Shown one piece after another: positions 41,501-54,673 of a DNA stretch of 64,000 nucleotides (the first letter of the stretch is position 1; each line of letters starts with the position of its first letter). The DNA lies in assembly GCA_964016885.1 (NCBI GenBank), contig OZ024740.1, forward strand, positions 9,444,450-9,508,449, in the 5' to 3' direction. Origin of the DNA: Eledone cirrhosa (taxonomy: Eukaryota; Mollusca; Cephalopoda; Octopoda; Eledonidae). The position numbers were made by a program, and so were the translations under genes. The notes beneath the pieces are model-generated. The model saw only the letters and a list, made by a program, of their open reading frames with translations. It had not been told where the DNA came from and ran no database searches.

Positions 41501-42529
41501 TTAGTATGTAACTTTCTATTGGTATGTCAGTTACGATTAGTATATCAGTTTCGATTGGTATATCAGTTTCGATTGGTGTGTCAGTTTCGATTGGTATGTC
41601 AGTTTCTATTGGTATGTCAGCTTCTATTGGTATAGCAATTTCGATTGCTATGTTAGTTTCGATGGTTATATCAGTTTCGATTTTTATTTCAGTTTCGATT
41701 GGTATGTCAGTTTCTATGCGTATATCAGTTTCCATTGGTATGTCAGTTTTGATTGGTATGTCAGTTTCTATTGGTATATCAGTTTCGATTGGTATATCAG
41801 TTTCTATTGGTATATCAGTTTCGATTGGTATATCACATTCTATTGGTATGTCAGTTTCTGTTGGTATGTCAGTTTCTATTGGTATGTCAGTTTCAATTGG
41901 TATATCAGTTTCGATTCGTATGTCAGTTTCGATCGTTATGTCAGTTTCTATTGGTATATCAGTTTTGATTGGTATATCAGTTTAGATTGGTATGTCAGTT
42001 TCGATTAGTATATCAGTTTCGATTAGTATGTAACTTTCTATTGGTATGTCAGTTACGATTAGTATATCAGTTTCGATTGGTATATCAGTTTCGATTGGTG
42101 TGTCAGTTTCGATTGGTATGTCAGTTTCTATTGGTATATGAGTTTCGATTGGTAGATCAGTTTCGATTGGTATATCAGTTTCGATTGGTATGTAGGTTTC
42201 GATTGGTATGTCAGTTTCTATTGGTGTGTTAGTTTCGATTAGTATATCAGTTTCTATTGGTATATCAGTTTCAATTGGTATGTCAGTTTCTATTGGAATA
42301 TCAGTTTCTATTGGTATGTCAGTTTCTATTGGTATGTCAGTTTCAATTGGTATATCAGTTTCGATTCGTATGTCAGTTTCGATTGTTATGTCATTTTCTT
42401 TTGGTATATCAGTATCGATTGGTATGTCAGTTTCGATTAGTATATCAATTTCTATGTGTATGTCAGATTCAATTGGTATATCGGTTTCGATTGGTATGTC
42501 AGTTTCGATTGTTATGTCAGTTTTGATTG
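32523..42529. repeat. 10,007-bp tandem duplication, copy 2
   Basis: Second copy of 22516-32522. I noticed no difference between the copies. Homology to the start of the unit continues to 42543 and then stops (GAATGG against GATTAG). The lack of any difference means either a very recent unequal exchange or an assembly duplication. Its sister example at 1-9504 does show substitutions. Confidence 0.95.
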
Positions 42530-44290
42530 TATATCAGTTTCGAATGGTATGTCAGTTTTGATTGGTATATCTGTTTCGATTGGTATGTCAGTTTCGATTG
42601 GTATGTCAGTTTCGATTGGTATATCAGTTTCGATTAGTATGTCAGTTTCTATTGGTATATCAGTTTCGATTGGTATGTCAGTTTCTATTGGTATATCAGT
42701 TTCGATTGGTATGTCAGTTTCGATTAGTATATCAGTTTCTATTGGTATATCAGTTTCGATTGACATATCAGTTTCGATTAGTATGTCAGTTTCTATTGGT
42801 ATGTCAGTTTCTATTGGTATATCAGTTTCGATTAGTATGTCAGTTTCTATTGGTATATCGGTTTCCATTGGTATATCAGTTTCGATTGGTATGTCAGTTT
42901 CTATTGGTATGTCGGTTTCTATTGGTATATCAGTTTCTATTTCTATGTCAGTTTCTATTGGTATGTCAGTTTCTATTGGTATATCAGGTTCGATTGGTAT
43001 GTCAGTTTCGATTAGTATATCAGTTTCTATTGGTATGTCAGCTTGTATTGGTATATCAATTTTGATTGGTATGTCAGTTTCCATGGGTATATCAGTTTCG
43101 ATTTTTATATCAGTTTCGATTGGTATGTCAGTTTCGATTAGTATTTCAGTTTCAATGTGTATATCAGTTTCTATTGGTATGTCAGTTTTGATTGGTATGT
43201 CAGTTTCTATTGGTATATCAGTTTCGATTGGTATATCATTTTCTATTGATATATCAGTTTCGATTAGTATATCAGTTTCTATTTGTATGTCAGTTCCTAT
43301 TGGTATATAAATTTCGATTGGTATGTCAGTTTCTATGGGTATATCATTTTTGATTGGTATGTTAGTTTCTATTGGTATGTCAGTTTCGATTTGTATATCA
43401 GTTTCTATTGGTATGTCAGTTTCGATTGGTATGTTCGTCCTCGATTTGTATGTCAGTTTCTATTGGTATATCAATTTCGATTGGTATGTCAGTTTCTATT
43501 GGTATATCGGTTTCCATTGGTATATCAGTTTCGATTGGTATGTCAGTTTCTATTGGTATGTCAGTTTCTATTGATATATCAGCTTCGATTTGTATGTCAG
43601 TTTCGATTGGTATGTCAGTTTCTATTGGTATATCAGTTTCGATTGGTATGTGAGTTTCTATTGGTATGTCAGTTTCGATTGGTATGTCAGTTTCGATTGG
43701 TATGTTAGTTTCTATTGGTATGTCAGTTTCGATTGGTATGTCAGTTTCGATTGGTATGTCAGTTTCTATTGGTATACCAGTTTCGATTGATATGTGAGTT
43801 TCTATTGGTATGTCAGTTTCTAATGATATATCAGCTTCGATTTGTATGTCAGTTTCGATTGGTATGTCAGTTTCTATTGGTATATCAGTTTCGATTGGTT
43901 ATCAGTTTCGATTGGTATGTAGGTTTCGATTGGTATGTCAGTTTCGATTGGTATATCAGTTTCGATTGTTATGTCAGTTTCTATTCGTGTGTTAGTTTCT
44001 ATTGGTATATCAGTTTCGATTAGTATATCAGTTTCTATTGGTATGTCAGCTTCTATTGGTATAGCAATTTCGATTGGTATGTTAGTTTCGATGGTTATAT
44101 CAGTTTCGGTTTTTATTTCAGTTTCGATTGGTATGTCAGTTTCTATGCGTATATCAGTTTCTATTGGTATGTCAGTTTTGATTGGTATGTCAGTTTCTAT
44201 TGGTATATCAGTTTCAATTGGTATATCAGTTCTTATTTGTATATCAGTTTCGATTGGTATGTCAGTTTCGATTAGTATATCAGTTTCGAT

Positions 44291-47200
44291 TAGTATGTAA
44301 CTTTCTATTGGTATGTCAGTTACGATTAGTATATCAGTTTCGATTGGTGTGTCAGTTTCGATTGGTATGTCAGTTTCTATTGGTATATGAGTTTCGATTG
44401 GTATATCAGTTTCGATTGGTTATCAGTTTCGATTGGTATGTAGGTTTCGATTGGTATGTCATTTTCTATTGGTATGTTAGTTTCGATTGGTATATAAGTT
44501 TCTATTGGTATATCAGTTTCAAGTGGTATGTCAGTTTCTATTGGAATATCAGTTTCTATTGGTATGTCAGTTTCTATTGGTATGCCAGTTTCAATTGGTA
44601 TATCAGTTTCGATTCGTATGTCAGTTTCGATTGTTATGTCATTTTCTTTTGGTATATCAGTATCGATTGGTATGTCAGTTTCGATTAGTATATCAATTTC
44701 TATGTGTATGTCAGTTTGTATTGGTATATCAGTTTCGATTGGTATATCAGTTTCGACTGGTATGTCAATTTTGATTGGTATGTCAGTTTCAATTGGTATA
44801 TCGGTTTCGATTGGTATGTCAGTTTCGATTGTTATGTCAGTTTTGATTGTATATCAGTTTCGAATGTTATGTCAGTTTTGATTGGTATATCTGTTTCGAT
44901 TGGTATGTCAGTTTCGATTGGTATGTCAGTTTCGATTGGTATATCAGTTTCGATTAGTATGTCAGTTTCTATTGGTATATCAGTTTCGATTGGTATGTCA
45001 GTTTCTATTGGTATGTCAGTTTCGATTAGTATATCAGTTTCTATTGGTATGTCAGTTTCTATTGGTATATCGGTTTCCATTGGTATATCAGTTTCGATTG
45101 GTATGTCAGTTTCTATTGGTATATCAGTTTTGATTGGTATGTTAGTTTCTATAGGTATGTCAGTTTCGATTTGTATATCAGTTTCGATTCGTATGTTAGT
45201 CCTCGATTTGTATGTCAGTTTGTATTGGTATAGCAATTTCGATTGGTATGTCAGTTTCTATTGGTATGTTGGTTTCTATTGGTATATCAGTTTCTATTTC
45301 TATGTCAGTTTCTATTGGTATGTCAGTTTTATTGGTATGGCAATTTCGATTGGAATGTCACTTTCGATTGGTATATCAGTTTCGAATGCTATATCTGTTT
45401 CGATTGCTATGTCAGTTTCTATTGGTATATCAGTTTCGATTGTTATGTCAGTTTTGATTGTATATCAGTTTCGAATGGTATGTCAGTTTTGATTGGTATA
45501 TCTGTTTCGATTGGTATGTCAGTTTCGCTTGGTATGTCAGTTTCGATTGGTATATCAGTTTCGATTAGTATGTCAGTTTCTATTGGTATATCAGTTTCGA
45601 TTGGTATGTCAGTTTCTATTGGTATATCAGTTTCGATTGGTATGTCAGTTTCGATTAGTATATCAGTTTCTATTGGTATATCAGTTTCGATTGACATATC
45701 AGTTTCGATTAGTATGTCAGTTTCTATTGGTATGTCAGTTTCGATTAGTATATGAGGTTTCTATTGGTATGTCAGTTTCGATTGGTATGTCACTTTCTAT
45801 TGGTATGTCAGTTTCGATTAGTATATCAGTGTCTATTGGTATGTCAGTTTCTATTGGTATGTCAGTTTCAATTGGTATATCAGTTTCGATTCGTATGTCA
45901 GTTTCGATTGTTATGTCAGTTTCTATTGGTATATCAGTTTCGATTAGTATGTCAGTTTCTATTGGTATATCGGTTTCCATTGGTATATCAGTTTCGATTG
46001 GTATGTCAGTTTCTATTGGTATATCAGTTTTGATTGGTATGTTAGTTTCTATAGGTATGTCAGTTTCGATTTGTATATCAGTTTCGATTCGTATGTTAGT
46101 CCTCGATTTGTATGTCAGTTTCTATTGGTATATCAATTTCGATTGGTATGTCAGTTTCTATTGGTATGTCGGTTTCTATTGGTATATCAGTTTCTATTTC
46201 TGCGTCAGTTTCTATTGGTATGTCAGTTTCTATTGGTATATCAGGTTCGATTGGTATGTCAGTTTCGATTAGTATATCAGTTTCTATTGGTATGTCAGCT
46301 TCTATTGGTATATCAATTTTGATTGGTATGTCAGTTTCGATGGGTATATCAGTTTCGATTTTTATGTCAGTTTCGATTGGTATGTCAGTTTCGATTAGTA
46401 TTTCAGTTTCAATGTGTATATCAGTTTCTATTGGTATGTCAGTTTTGATTGGTATGTCAGTTTCCATTGGTATATCAATTTCGATTGGTATATCAGTTTC
46501 TATTGATATATCAGTTTCGATTAGTATATCAGTTTTTTATTGTATGTCAGTTCCTATTGGTATATCAATTTCGATTGGTATGTCAGTTTCTATGGGTATA
46601 TCATTTTTGATTGGTATGTTAGTTTCTATTGGTATGTCAGTTTCGATTTGTATATCAGTTTCTGTTGGTATGTCAGTTTCGATTGGTATGTTAGTCCTCG
46701 ATTTGTATGTCAGTTTCGATTGGCATGTCAGTTTCTATTGGTATATCAGTTTCGATTGGTATGTGAGTTTCTATTGGTATGTCAGTTTCGATTGGTATGT
46801 CAGTTTCGATTGGTATGTCAGTTTCTATTGGTATACCAGTTTCGATTGGTATGTGAGTTTCTATTGGTATGTCAGTTTCCATTGGTATATCAGTTTCGAT
46901 TGGTATATCAGTTTCGATTGGTATGTCAGTTTCGATTGGTATGTCAATTTCGATTGGTATATCAGTTTCGATTGTTATGTCACTTTCTAATGGTACATAA
47001 GTTTCGAATGGTATGTTAGTTTCTATTGGTATGTCGGTTTCGATTGTATATCAGTTTCTATTGGTATGTCAGTTTCGATTTGTATGTTAGTCCTCGATTT
47101 GTATATCAGTTTCGATTGGTATGTCAGTTTCGATTCGTATGTCAGTTTCTATTGGTATATCAGTTTCGATTGGTATATCAGTTTCGATTAGTAAATCAGT

Positions 47201-48650
47201 TTCTATTGGTATGTCAGCTTCTATTGGTATAGCAATTTCGATTGGTATGTTAGTTTCGATGGTTATATCACTTTCGGTTTTTATTTCAGTTTCTATTGGT
47301 ATGTCAGTTTCTATGCGTATATCAGTTTCTATTGGTATGTCAGTTTTGATTGGTATGTCAGTTTCTATTGGTATATCAGATTCTATTGGTATGTCAGTTT
47401 CTATTGGTATGTCAGTTTCAATTGATATATCAGTTTCGATTCGTATGTCAGTTTCGATCAATATGTCAGTTTCGATTGGTATGTCAGTTTCGATTAGTAT
47501 ATCAGTTCGATTAGTATGTAACTTTCTATTGGTATGTCAGTTACGATTAGTATATCAGTTTCGATTGGTATATCAGTTTCGATTGGTGTGTCAGTTTCGA
47601 TTGGTATGTCAGTTTCTATTGGTATATGAGTTTCGATTGGTATATCAGTTTCGATTGTTATATCAGTTTCGATTGGTATGTAGGTTTCGATTGGTATGTC
47701 AGTTTCTATTGGTATGTTAGTTTCGATTAGTATATCAGTTTCTATTTGTATATCAGTTTCAATTGGTATGTCAGTTTCTATTGGAATATCAGTTTCTATT
47801 GTTATGTCAGTTTCTATTGGTATGTCAGTTTCAATTGGTATATCAGTTTCGATTCGTATGTCAGTTTCGATTGTTATGTCATTTTCTTTTGGTATATCAG
47901 TATCGATTGGTATGTCAGTTTCGATTAGTATATCAATTTCTATGTTTATGTCAGTTTGTATTGGTATATCAGTTTCGATTGGTATATCAGTTTCGACTGG
48001 TATGTAAATTTTGATTGGTATGTCAGTTTCAATTGGTATATCGGTTTCGATTGGTATGTCAGTTTCGATTGTTATGTCAGTTTTGATTGTATATCAGTTT
48101 CGAATGGTATGTCAGTTTTGATTGGTATATCTGTTTCGATTGGTATGTCAGTTTCGATTGGTATGTCAGTTTCGATTGGTATATCAGTTTCGATTAGTAT
48201 GTCAGTTTCTATTGGTATATCAGTTTCGATTGGTATGTCAGTTTCTATTGGTATGTCAGTTTCGATTAGTATATCAGTTTCTATTGGTATGTCAGTTTCT
48301 ATTGGTATGTCAGTTTCAATTGGTATATCAGTTTCGATTCGTATGTCAGTTTCGATTGTTATGTCAGTTTCTATTGGTATATCAGTTTCGATTAGTATGT
48401 CAGTTTCTATTGGTATATCGGTTTCCATTGGTATATCAGTTTCGATTGGTATGTCAGTTTCTATTGGTATATCAGTTTTGATTGGTATGTTAGTTTCTAT
48501 AGGTATGTCAGTTTCGATTTGTATATCAGTTTCGATTCGTATGTTAGTCCTCGATTTGTATGTCAGTTTCTATTGGTATAGCAATTTCGATTGGTATGTC
48601 AGTTTCTATTGGTATGTTGGTTTCTATTGGTATATCAGTTTCTATTTCTA
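44291..48650. repeat. Higher-order repeat of about 3.2-3.3 kb, two diverged copies
   Basis: The block around 44291-45310 has the same variant order as 47512-48650. The offset starts at 3,221 and grows to about 3,348 through added units. Landmarks are TAGTATGTAACTTTC, TCATTTTCTTTTGG, the CGATTGTATATCAG module and TTAGTCCTCGATTTG. Boundaries are approximate. Confidence 0.65.
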
Positions 48651-51600
48651 TGTCAGTTTCGATTGGTATATCAGTTTAAAATGCTATATCTGTTTCGATT
48701 GCTATGTCAGTTTCTATTGGTATATCAGTTTCCGTTGGTATATCCATGTCGATTGGTATATCAGTTTCGATTTGTATGTCAGTTTTATTGGTATGTTAAT
48801 TTCGATTGGTATTTCAGTTTCGGTTGGAATGTCAGTTTCGATTGGTATGTCAGTTTCTATTGGTATATCAGTTTCGATTGGTATATCAGTTTCTATTGGT
48901 ATGTCAGTTTTCATTGGTATGTAAATTTCGATTGGTATGTCAATTTCGATTGGTATATCAGTTTCGAATGGTATGTCTGTTTCGATTGGTGTGTCAGTTT
49001 CGATTGGTATATCAGTTTCCATTGGTATATCAGTTTCGATTGCTATGTCAGTTTTTATTGGTATATCAGTTTCTATTGGTATCTCAATTTCTATTGGTAT
49101 ATCAGTTTTGATTGTTATATCAGTTACGATTTGTATGTCAGTTTCGATTGGTATATCAGTTTCGATTGGTATGTCACTCTCAATTGGTATGTCAATTTCG
49201 ATTGGTTTATCAGATTCGATTAGTATGTCAATTTCTATCGGTATATCAGTTTCCATTTGTATATCAGTTTCAAATGGTATGTCAGTCTCGATTAGTATGT
49301 CCGTTTCGATTGGCATATCAGTTTCGATTCCTGTGTCAGTTTCTATTGGTATATCAGTTTCCATTGGTATATCAGTTTCGATTTGTATATCAGTTTCACT
49401 ATGTATGTCAGTTTCTATTGGTATGTCAGTTTCAATTCGTATATCAGTTTCGATTGGTAAGTCAGTTTTATTGGTATGTCACTTTCGATTGGTATATCAG
49501 TTTCGAATGGTATGTCAGTTTCGATTGGTGTGTCAGTTTCGATTGGTATATCAGTTTCTATTGGTATGTCAGTTTCGATTGGTATGTCAATTTCGATTGG
49601 TATGTCACTTTCGATTGGTATATCAGTTTCGAATGGTATGTCAGTTTTGATTGGTATGTCAGTTTCCATTGGTATATCAATTTCCATTGGTATATCAGTT
49701 TTGATTGGAATGTCAGTTTCTATTGGTATATCAGTTTCTATTGGTATGTCAGTTTCTATTGGTACATCAGTTTTGATTGGTATATCAGTTTCGATTGGTA
49801 TGTATGTTGCGATTGTTATATCAGTTTCGATTAGTATGTCAGTTTCTATTGGTATATCAGTTTCGATTGGTATATCAGTTTCGATTGGTATGTCAGTTTC
49901 AAATGGTATATCAATTTCGATTGGTATATCAGTTTCGGTTGGAATGTCAGTTTCGATTGGTATGTCAGTTTCTATTGGTATATCAGTTTCGATTGGTATA
50001 TCAGTTTCTATTGGTATGTCAGTTTTGATTGCTATGCAAATTTCGATTGGTATGTCATTTTCGATTGGTGTGTCAGTTTCGATTGGTATATCAATTCCAT
50101 TGATATATCAGTTTCGATTGCTATGTCAGTGTCTATTGGTATATCAGTTTCTATTGGTATGTCAATTTCTATTGGTATATCAGTTTTGATTGGTATATCA
50201 GTTTCGATTCGTATGTCAGTTTCGATTGGTATATCAGTTTCTATTGGTATGTCAGTTTCTATTGGTATGTTAGTTTCGATTAGTATATCAGTTTCTATTG
50301 GTATATCAGTTTCGATTGGTATATCAGTTTCGATTGGTTTATCAGTTTCGATTGGTATGTCAATTTCTATCGGTATATCAGTTTCCATTTATATATCAGT
50401 TTCGATTGGTATGTCAGTTTCGATTGGTATATCAGTTTCGAATGGTATGTCAGTTTCGATTGGTATGTCTGTTTTGATTGGTATATCAGTTTCAAATGGT
50501 ATGTCAGTCTCGATTAGTATGTCCGTTTCGATTGGCATATCAGTTTCGATTCGTATGTCAGTTTCTATTGGTATATCAGTTTCCATTGGTATATCAGCTT
50601 CGATTTGTATATCAGTTTCGATTTGTATGTCAGTTTCTATTGGTATGTCAGTTTCAATTCGTATATCAGTTTCGATTGGTATGTCAGTTTTATTGGTATG
50701 TCAATTTCGATTGGTAATTCAGTTTCGGCTGGAATGTCAGTTCCGATTGGTATATCAGTTTCTGTTGGTATGTCAGTTTTGATTGGTATGTCAATTTCGA
50801 TTGGTATGTCACTTTCGATTGGTATATCAGTTTCGAATGGTATGTCAGTTTCGATTGGTATGTCAGTTTCCATTGGTATATCAATTTCCATTGGTATATC
50901 AGTTTCGAGTGCTATGTCAGTTTCTATTGGTATATCAATTTCTATTGGTATGTCAGTTTCTATTGGTATATCAGTTTTGATTGGTATATCAGTTTCGATT
51001 GGTATGTCAGTTGCGATTGTTATATCAGTTTCGATTATTATGTCTGTTTCGATTGGTATATCAGTTTCTATTGGTATGTCAGCTTCTATTGGTATATCAA
51101 TTTTGATTGGTATGTCAGTTTCGATGGGTATATCATTTTCAATTTTTATGTCAGTTTCGATTGTTATGTCAGTTTCGATTAGTATGTCACTTTCAATGTG
51201 TATATCAGTTTCTATTGGTATGTCAGTTTTGATTGGTATGTCAGTTTCTATTGGTATATCAGTTTCGATTGGTATATCAGTTTCTATTGATATATCAGTT
51301 TCGATTAGTATATCAGTTTCTATTTGTATGTCAGTTCCTATTGGTATATCAATTTCGATTGGTATGTCAGTTTCGATTGGTATATCAGTTTGTATTGGTA
51401 TGTCAGTTTCTATTGGTATGTCAGTTTCTATTGGTATATCAGTTACTATTGGTATGTCAGTTTCGATTGGTATGTCAGTTTCGATTGGTATGTCAGTTTC
51501 TATTGGTATATTAGTTTCGATTGGTATGTCAGTTTCGATTAGTATATCAGTTTCTATTGGTATGTCAGTTTATATTGGTACATCAGTTTCTATTGGTATG

Positions 51601-53894
51601 ACAGTTTTGATTGGTATGTAAATTTCGATTGGTATGTCACTTTCGATTGGTATATCAGTTTCGAATGGTATGTCTGTTTCGATTGGTGTGTCAGTTTCTA
51701 TTGGTATCTCAATTTCTATTGGTATATCAGTTTTGATTGTTATATCAGTTACGATTTGTATGTCAGTTTCGATTGGTATATCAGTTTCGATTGGTTTATC
51801 AGTTTCGATTGTTATGTCAGTTTTGATTGTATATCAGTTTTGAATGGTATGTCAGTTTTGATTGGTATATCTGTTTCAATTGGTATGTCAGTTTCGATTG
51901 GTATGTCAGTTTCGATTGTTATATCAGTTTCGATTAGTATGTCAGTTTCTATTGGTATATCGGTTTCCATTGGTATATCAGTTTCGATTGGTATGTCAGT
52001 TTCTATTGGTATATCAGTTTCGATTGGTATGTCAGTTTCGATTAGTATATCAGTTTCTATTGGCATATCAGTTTCGATTGGTATATCAGTTCCTATTGGT
52101 ATGTCAGTTTCGATTGGTATGTCAGTTTCAATTGGTATATCAGGTTCGAATGGTATGTCAGTTTCGATTGGTATGTCAGTTTGGATTGGTATATCAGTTT
52201 GGATTAGTATGTCAATTTCTATTGGTATATCGGTTTCCATTGGTATATCAGTTTTGATTGGTATATCAGTTTCGATTCGTATGTCAGTTTCGACTGGTAT
52301 ATCAGTTTCGATTGGTTTATCAGTTTCGATTGGTATGTCAGTCTCAATTGGTATGTCAATTTCGATTGGTTTATCAGATTCGATTAGTATGTCAATTTCT
52401 ATCGGTATATCAGTTTCCATTTATATATCAGTTTCGATTGGTATGTCAGTTTCGATTGGTATATCAGTTTCGAATGGTATGTCAGTTTCGATTGGTATGT
52501 CTGTTTTGATTGGTATAACAGTTTCAAATGGTATGTCAGTCTCGATTAGTATGTCCGTTTCGATTGGCATATCAGTTTCGATTGGTATGTCAGTTTCGAT
52601 TGGTATATCAGTTTCTATCGGTATGTCAGTTTCGATTGGTAATTCAATTTCCGTTGGTATCACACTTTCGACTGGTATATCAGTTTCTATTGGTATGTCA
52701 GTTTTGATTGGTATGTAAATTTCGATTGGTATGTCACTTTCGATTGGTATATCAGTTTCGAATGGTATGTCAGTTTCGATTGGTGTGTCAGTTTCGATTG
52801 GTATATCAGTTTCTATTGGTATGTCAGTTTCGATTGGTATGTCAATTTCGATTGGTATGTCACTTTCGATTGGTATATCAGTTTCGAATGGTATGTCAGT
52901 TTTGATTGGTATGTCAGTTTCCATTGGTATATCAATTTCCATTGGTATATCAGTTTTGATTGCAATGTCAGTTTCTATTGGTATATCAGTTTCTATTGGT
53001 ATGTCAGTTCCTATTGGTACATCAGTTTTGATTGGTATATCAGTTTCGATTGGTATGTATGTTGCGATTGTTATATCAGTTTCGATTAGTATGTCAGTTT
53101 CTATTGGTATATCAGTTTCGATTGGTATATCAGTTTCCATTGGTATATCAGTTTCGATTTGTATATCAGTTTCGATTTGTATGTCAGTTTCTATTGGTAT
53201 GTCAGTTTCAATTCGTATATCAGTTTCGATTGGTATGTCAGTTTTATTGGTATGTCAATTTCGATTGGTATATCAGTTTCGCCTGGAATGTCAGTTCCGA
53301 TTGGTATATCAGTTTCTGTTGGTATGTCAGTTTTGATTGGTATGTCAATTTCGATTGGTATGTCACTTTCGATTGGTATATCAGTTTCGAATGGTATGTC
53401 AGTTTCGATTGGTATGTCAGTTTCCATTGGTATATAAATTTCCATTGGTATATCAGTTTCTATTGGTATGTCAGCTTCTATTGGTATATCAATTTTGATT
53501 GGTATGTCAGTTTCGATGGGTATATCATTTTCAATTTTTATGTCAGTTTCGATTGTTATGTCAGTTTCGATTAGTATGTCACTTTCAATGTGTATATCAG
53601 TTTCTATTGGTATGTCAGTTTTGATTGGTATGTCAGTTTCTATTGGTATGTCAGTTTCTATTGATATATCAGTTTCGATTAGTATATCAGTTTCTATTTG
53701 TATGTCAGTTCCTATTGGTATATCAATTTCGATTGGTATGTCAGTTTCGATTGGTATATCAGTTTGTATTGGTATGTCAGTTTCTATTGGTATGTCAGTT
53801 TCTATTGGTATATCAGTTTCGATTGTTATGTCAGTTTCGATTGGTATATCAGTTTCTATTGATATATATGTTTCGATTAGTATATCAGTTTCTA

Positions 53895-54154
53895 AACATT
53901 CATAACCTTCCAGCTTATCCTCCAATTCCCTAATTCTATCGTATTCTCAAACAAAAAAAAAAAACAAAAAACAACAAAATCCTTTCCATTCTACTTCTTA
54001 TAATTTACTTTAAATATATATATCATGCTACCTCGAAAGTCAAAAATCCCGCTCATACACCCCTCACCCACCATTTTCTTCACGAGGGGTTGCGGTCAGC
54101 CACTCTCTCTCTCTCTCTCTCCCCCTTCCCACTCTCTCTCTCTCTCTCTTAGCT

Positions 54155-54185
<31 letters not shown>

Positions 54186-54673
54186 AGATAAATTCCCGTT
54201 CATGTTTATTCACTTTCGCCAAACAATTGCTGCTTCAACTACCCCTACTACGGTGTAACCATGTAATCGTAACGTTCACGTTTTTCCTATCTCCTCCACA
54301 CACCACAATTTCGTACAAACATCCAATCCCGCAAAATCCGAAATCTGTATTTTTTGTTATTTATTAAGGTTTAAATACGGTGTTTTTGTCGTATTGAACA
54401 GAACAAATCTTGCAGTTTTGCTTTTTGTTACTCGCTGGTAAACATTCATAACCTTCCAGCTAGCTACCCCACATCCCTCCCACCCGCCCCCACACACCAC
54501 CATTCTTAATACGTGGACCAATCATAAGCCAGAGACCCCCCCCCCCACACGCATCACCATTATTACTATAAGCCAGAGACCCCCCCCCCCACACGCATCA
54601 CCATTATTATTATTACGCGGACCAATCATAAGCCAGAGGCCTATACTATCGCTTGCACGGTTGCCTTCGATAT
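53895..54673 (+). promoter_or_regulatory. LINE 5' UTR / presumed internal promoter region
   Basis: About 780 bp without a gene. A 23-bp sequence starting TAAACATTCATAACC is present at the extreme 5' end (53893-53915, its first two bases shared with the array) and again at 54439-54461. It also holds an A-rich run (53950-53985), (CT)n (54102-54150), (CA)n then (TA)n (54155-54184), and three copies of ATAAGCCAGAG starting at 54524, 54568 and 54628, two followed by long C runs and ACACGCATCACCATTATT. LINEs of this type normally carry an internal promoter here; I see no definite core element. Confidence 0.7.

Larger units (their letters stand above)
18560..53894. repeat. 18-bp array, central 35-kb block
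   Basis: Continuous tandem units of the same 18-bp consensus with the same two main polymorphic positions, organised into higher-order blocks. Phase-shifted modules (GTTAGTCCTCGATTTG, one base longer; CGATTGTATATCAG, one base shorter) recur at intervals of hundreds to a few thousand bases. A 17-bp unit with TCAGTTTTATTGGTATGTC recurs in the right part, for example near 28594 and 29605. I find no non-repeat sequence and no gene in the block. Confidence 0.98.

Noticed and set aside
54100..54185. (CT)n, (CA)n and (TA)n runs as separate microsatellite loci of interest
   Set aside because: They are short simple repeats inside the LINE 5' UTR and need no separate explanation.
54653..54673. Starting the LINE ORF at 54653
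   Set aside because: The codon there is TTG; the first ATG in frame is at 54674, which is preferred in an animal element.
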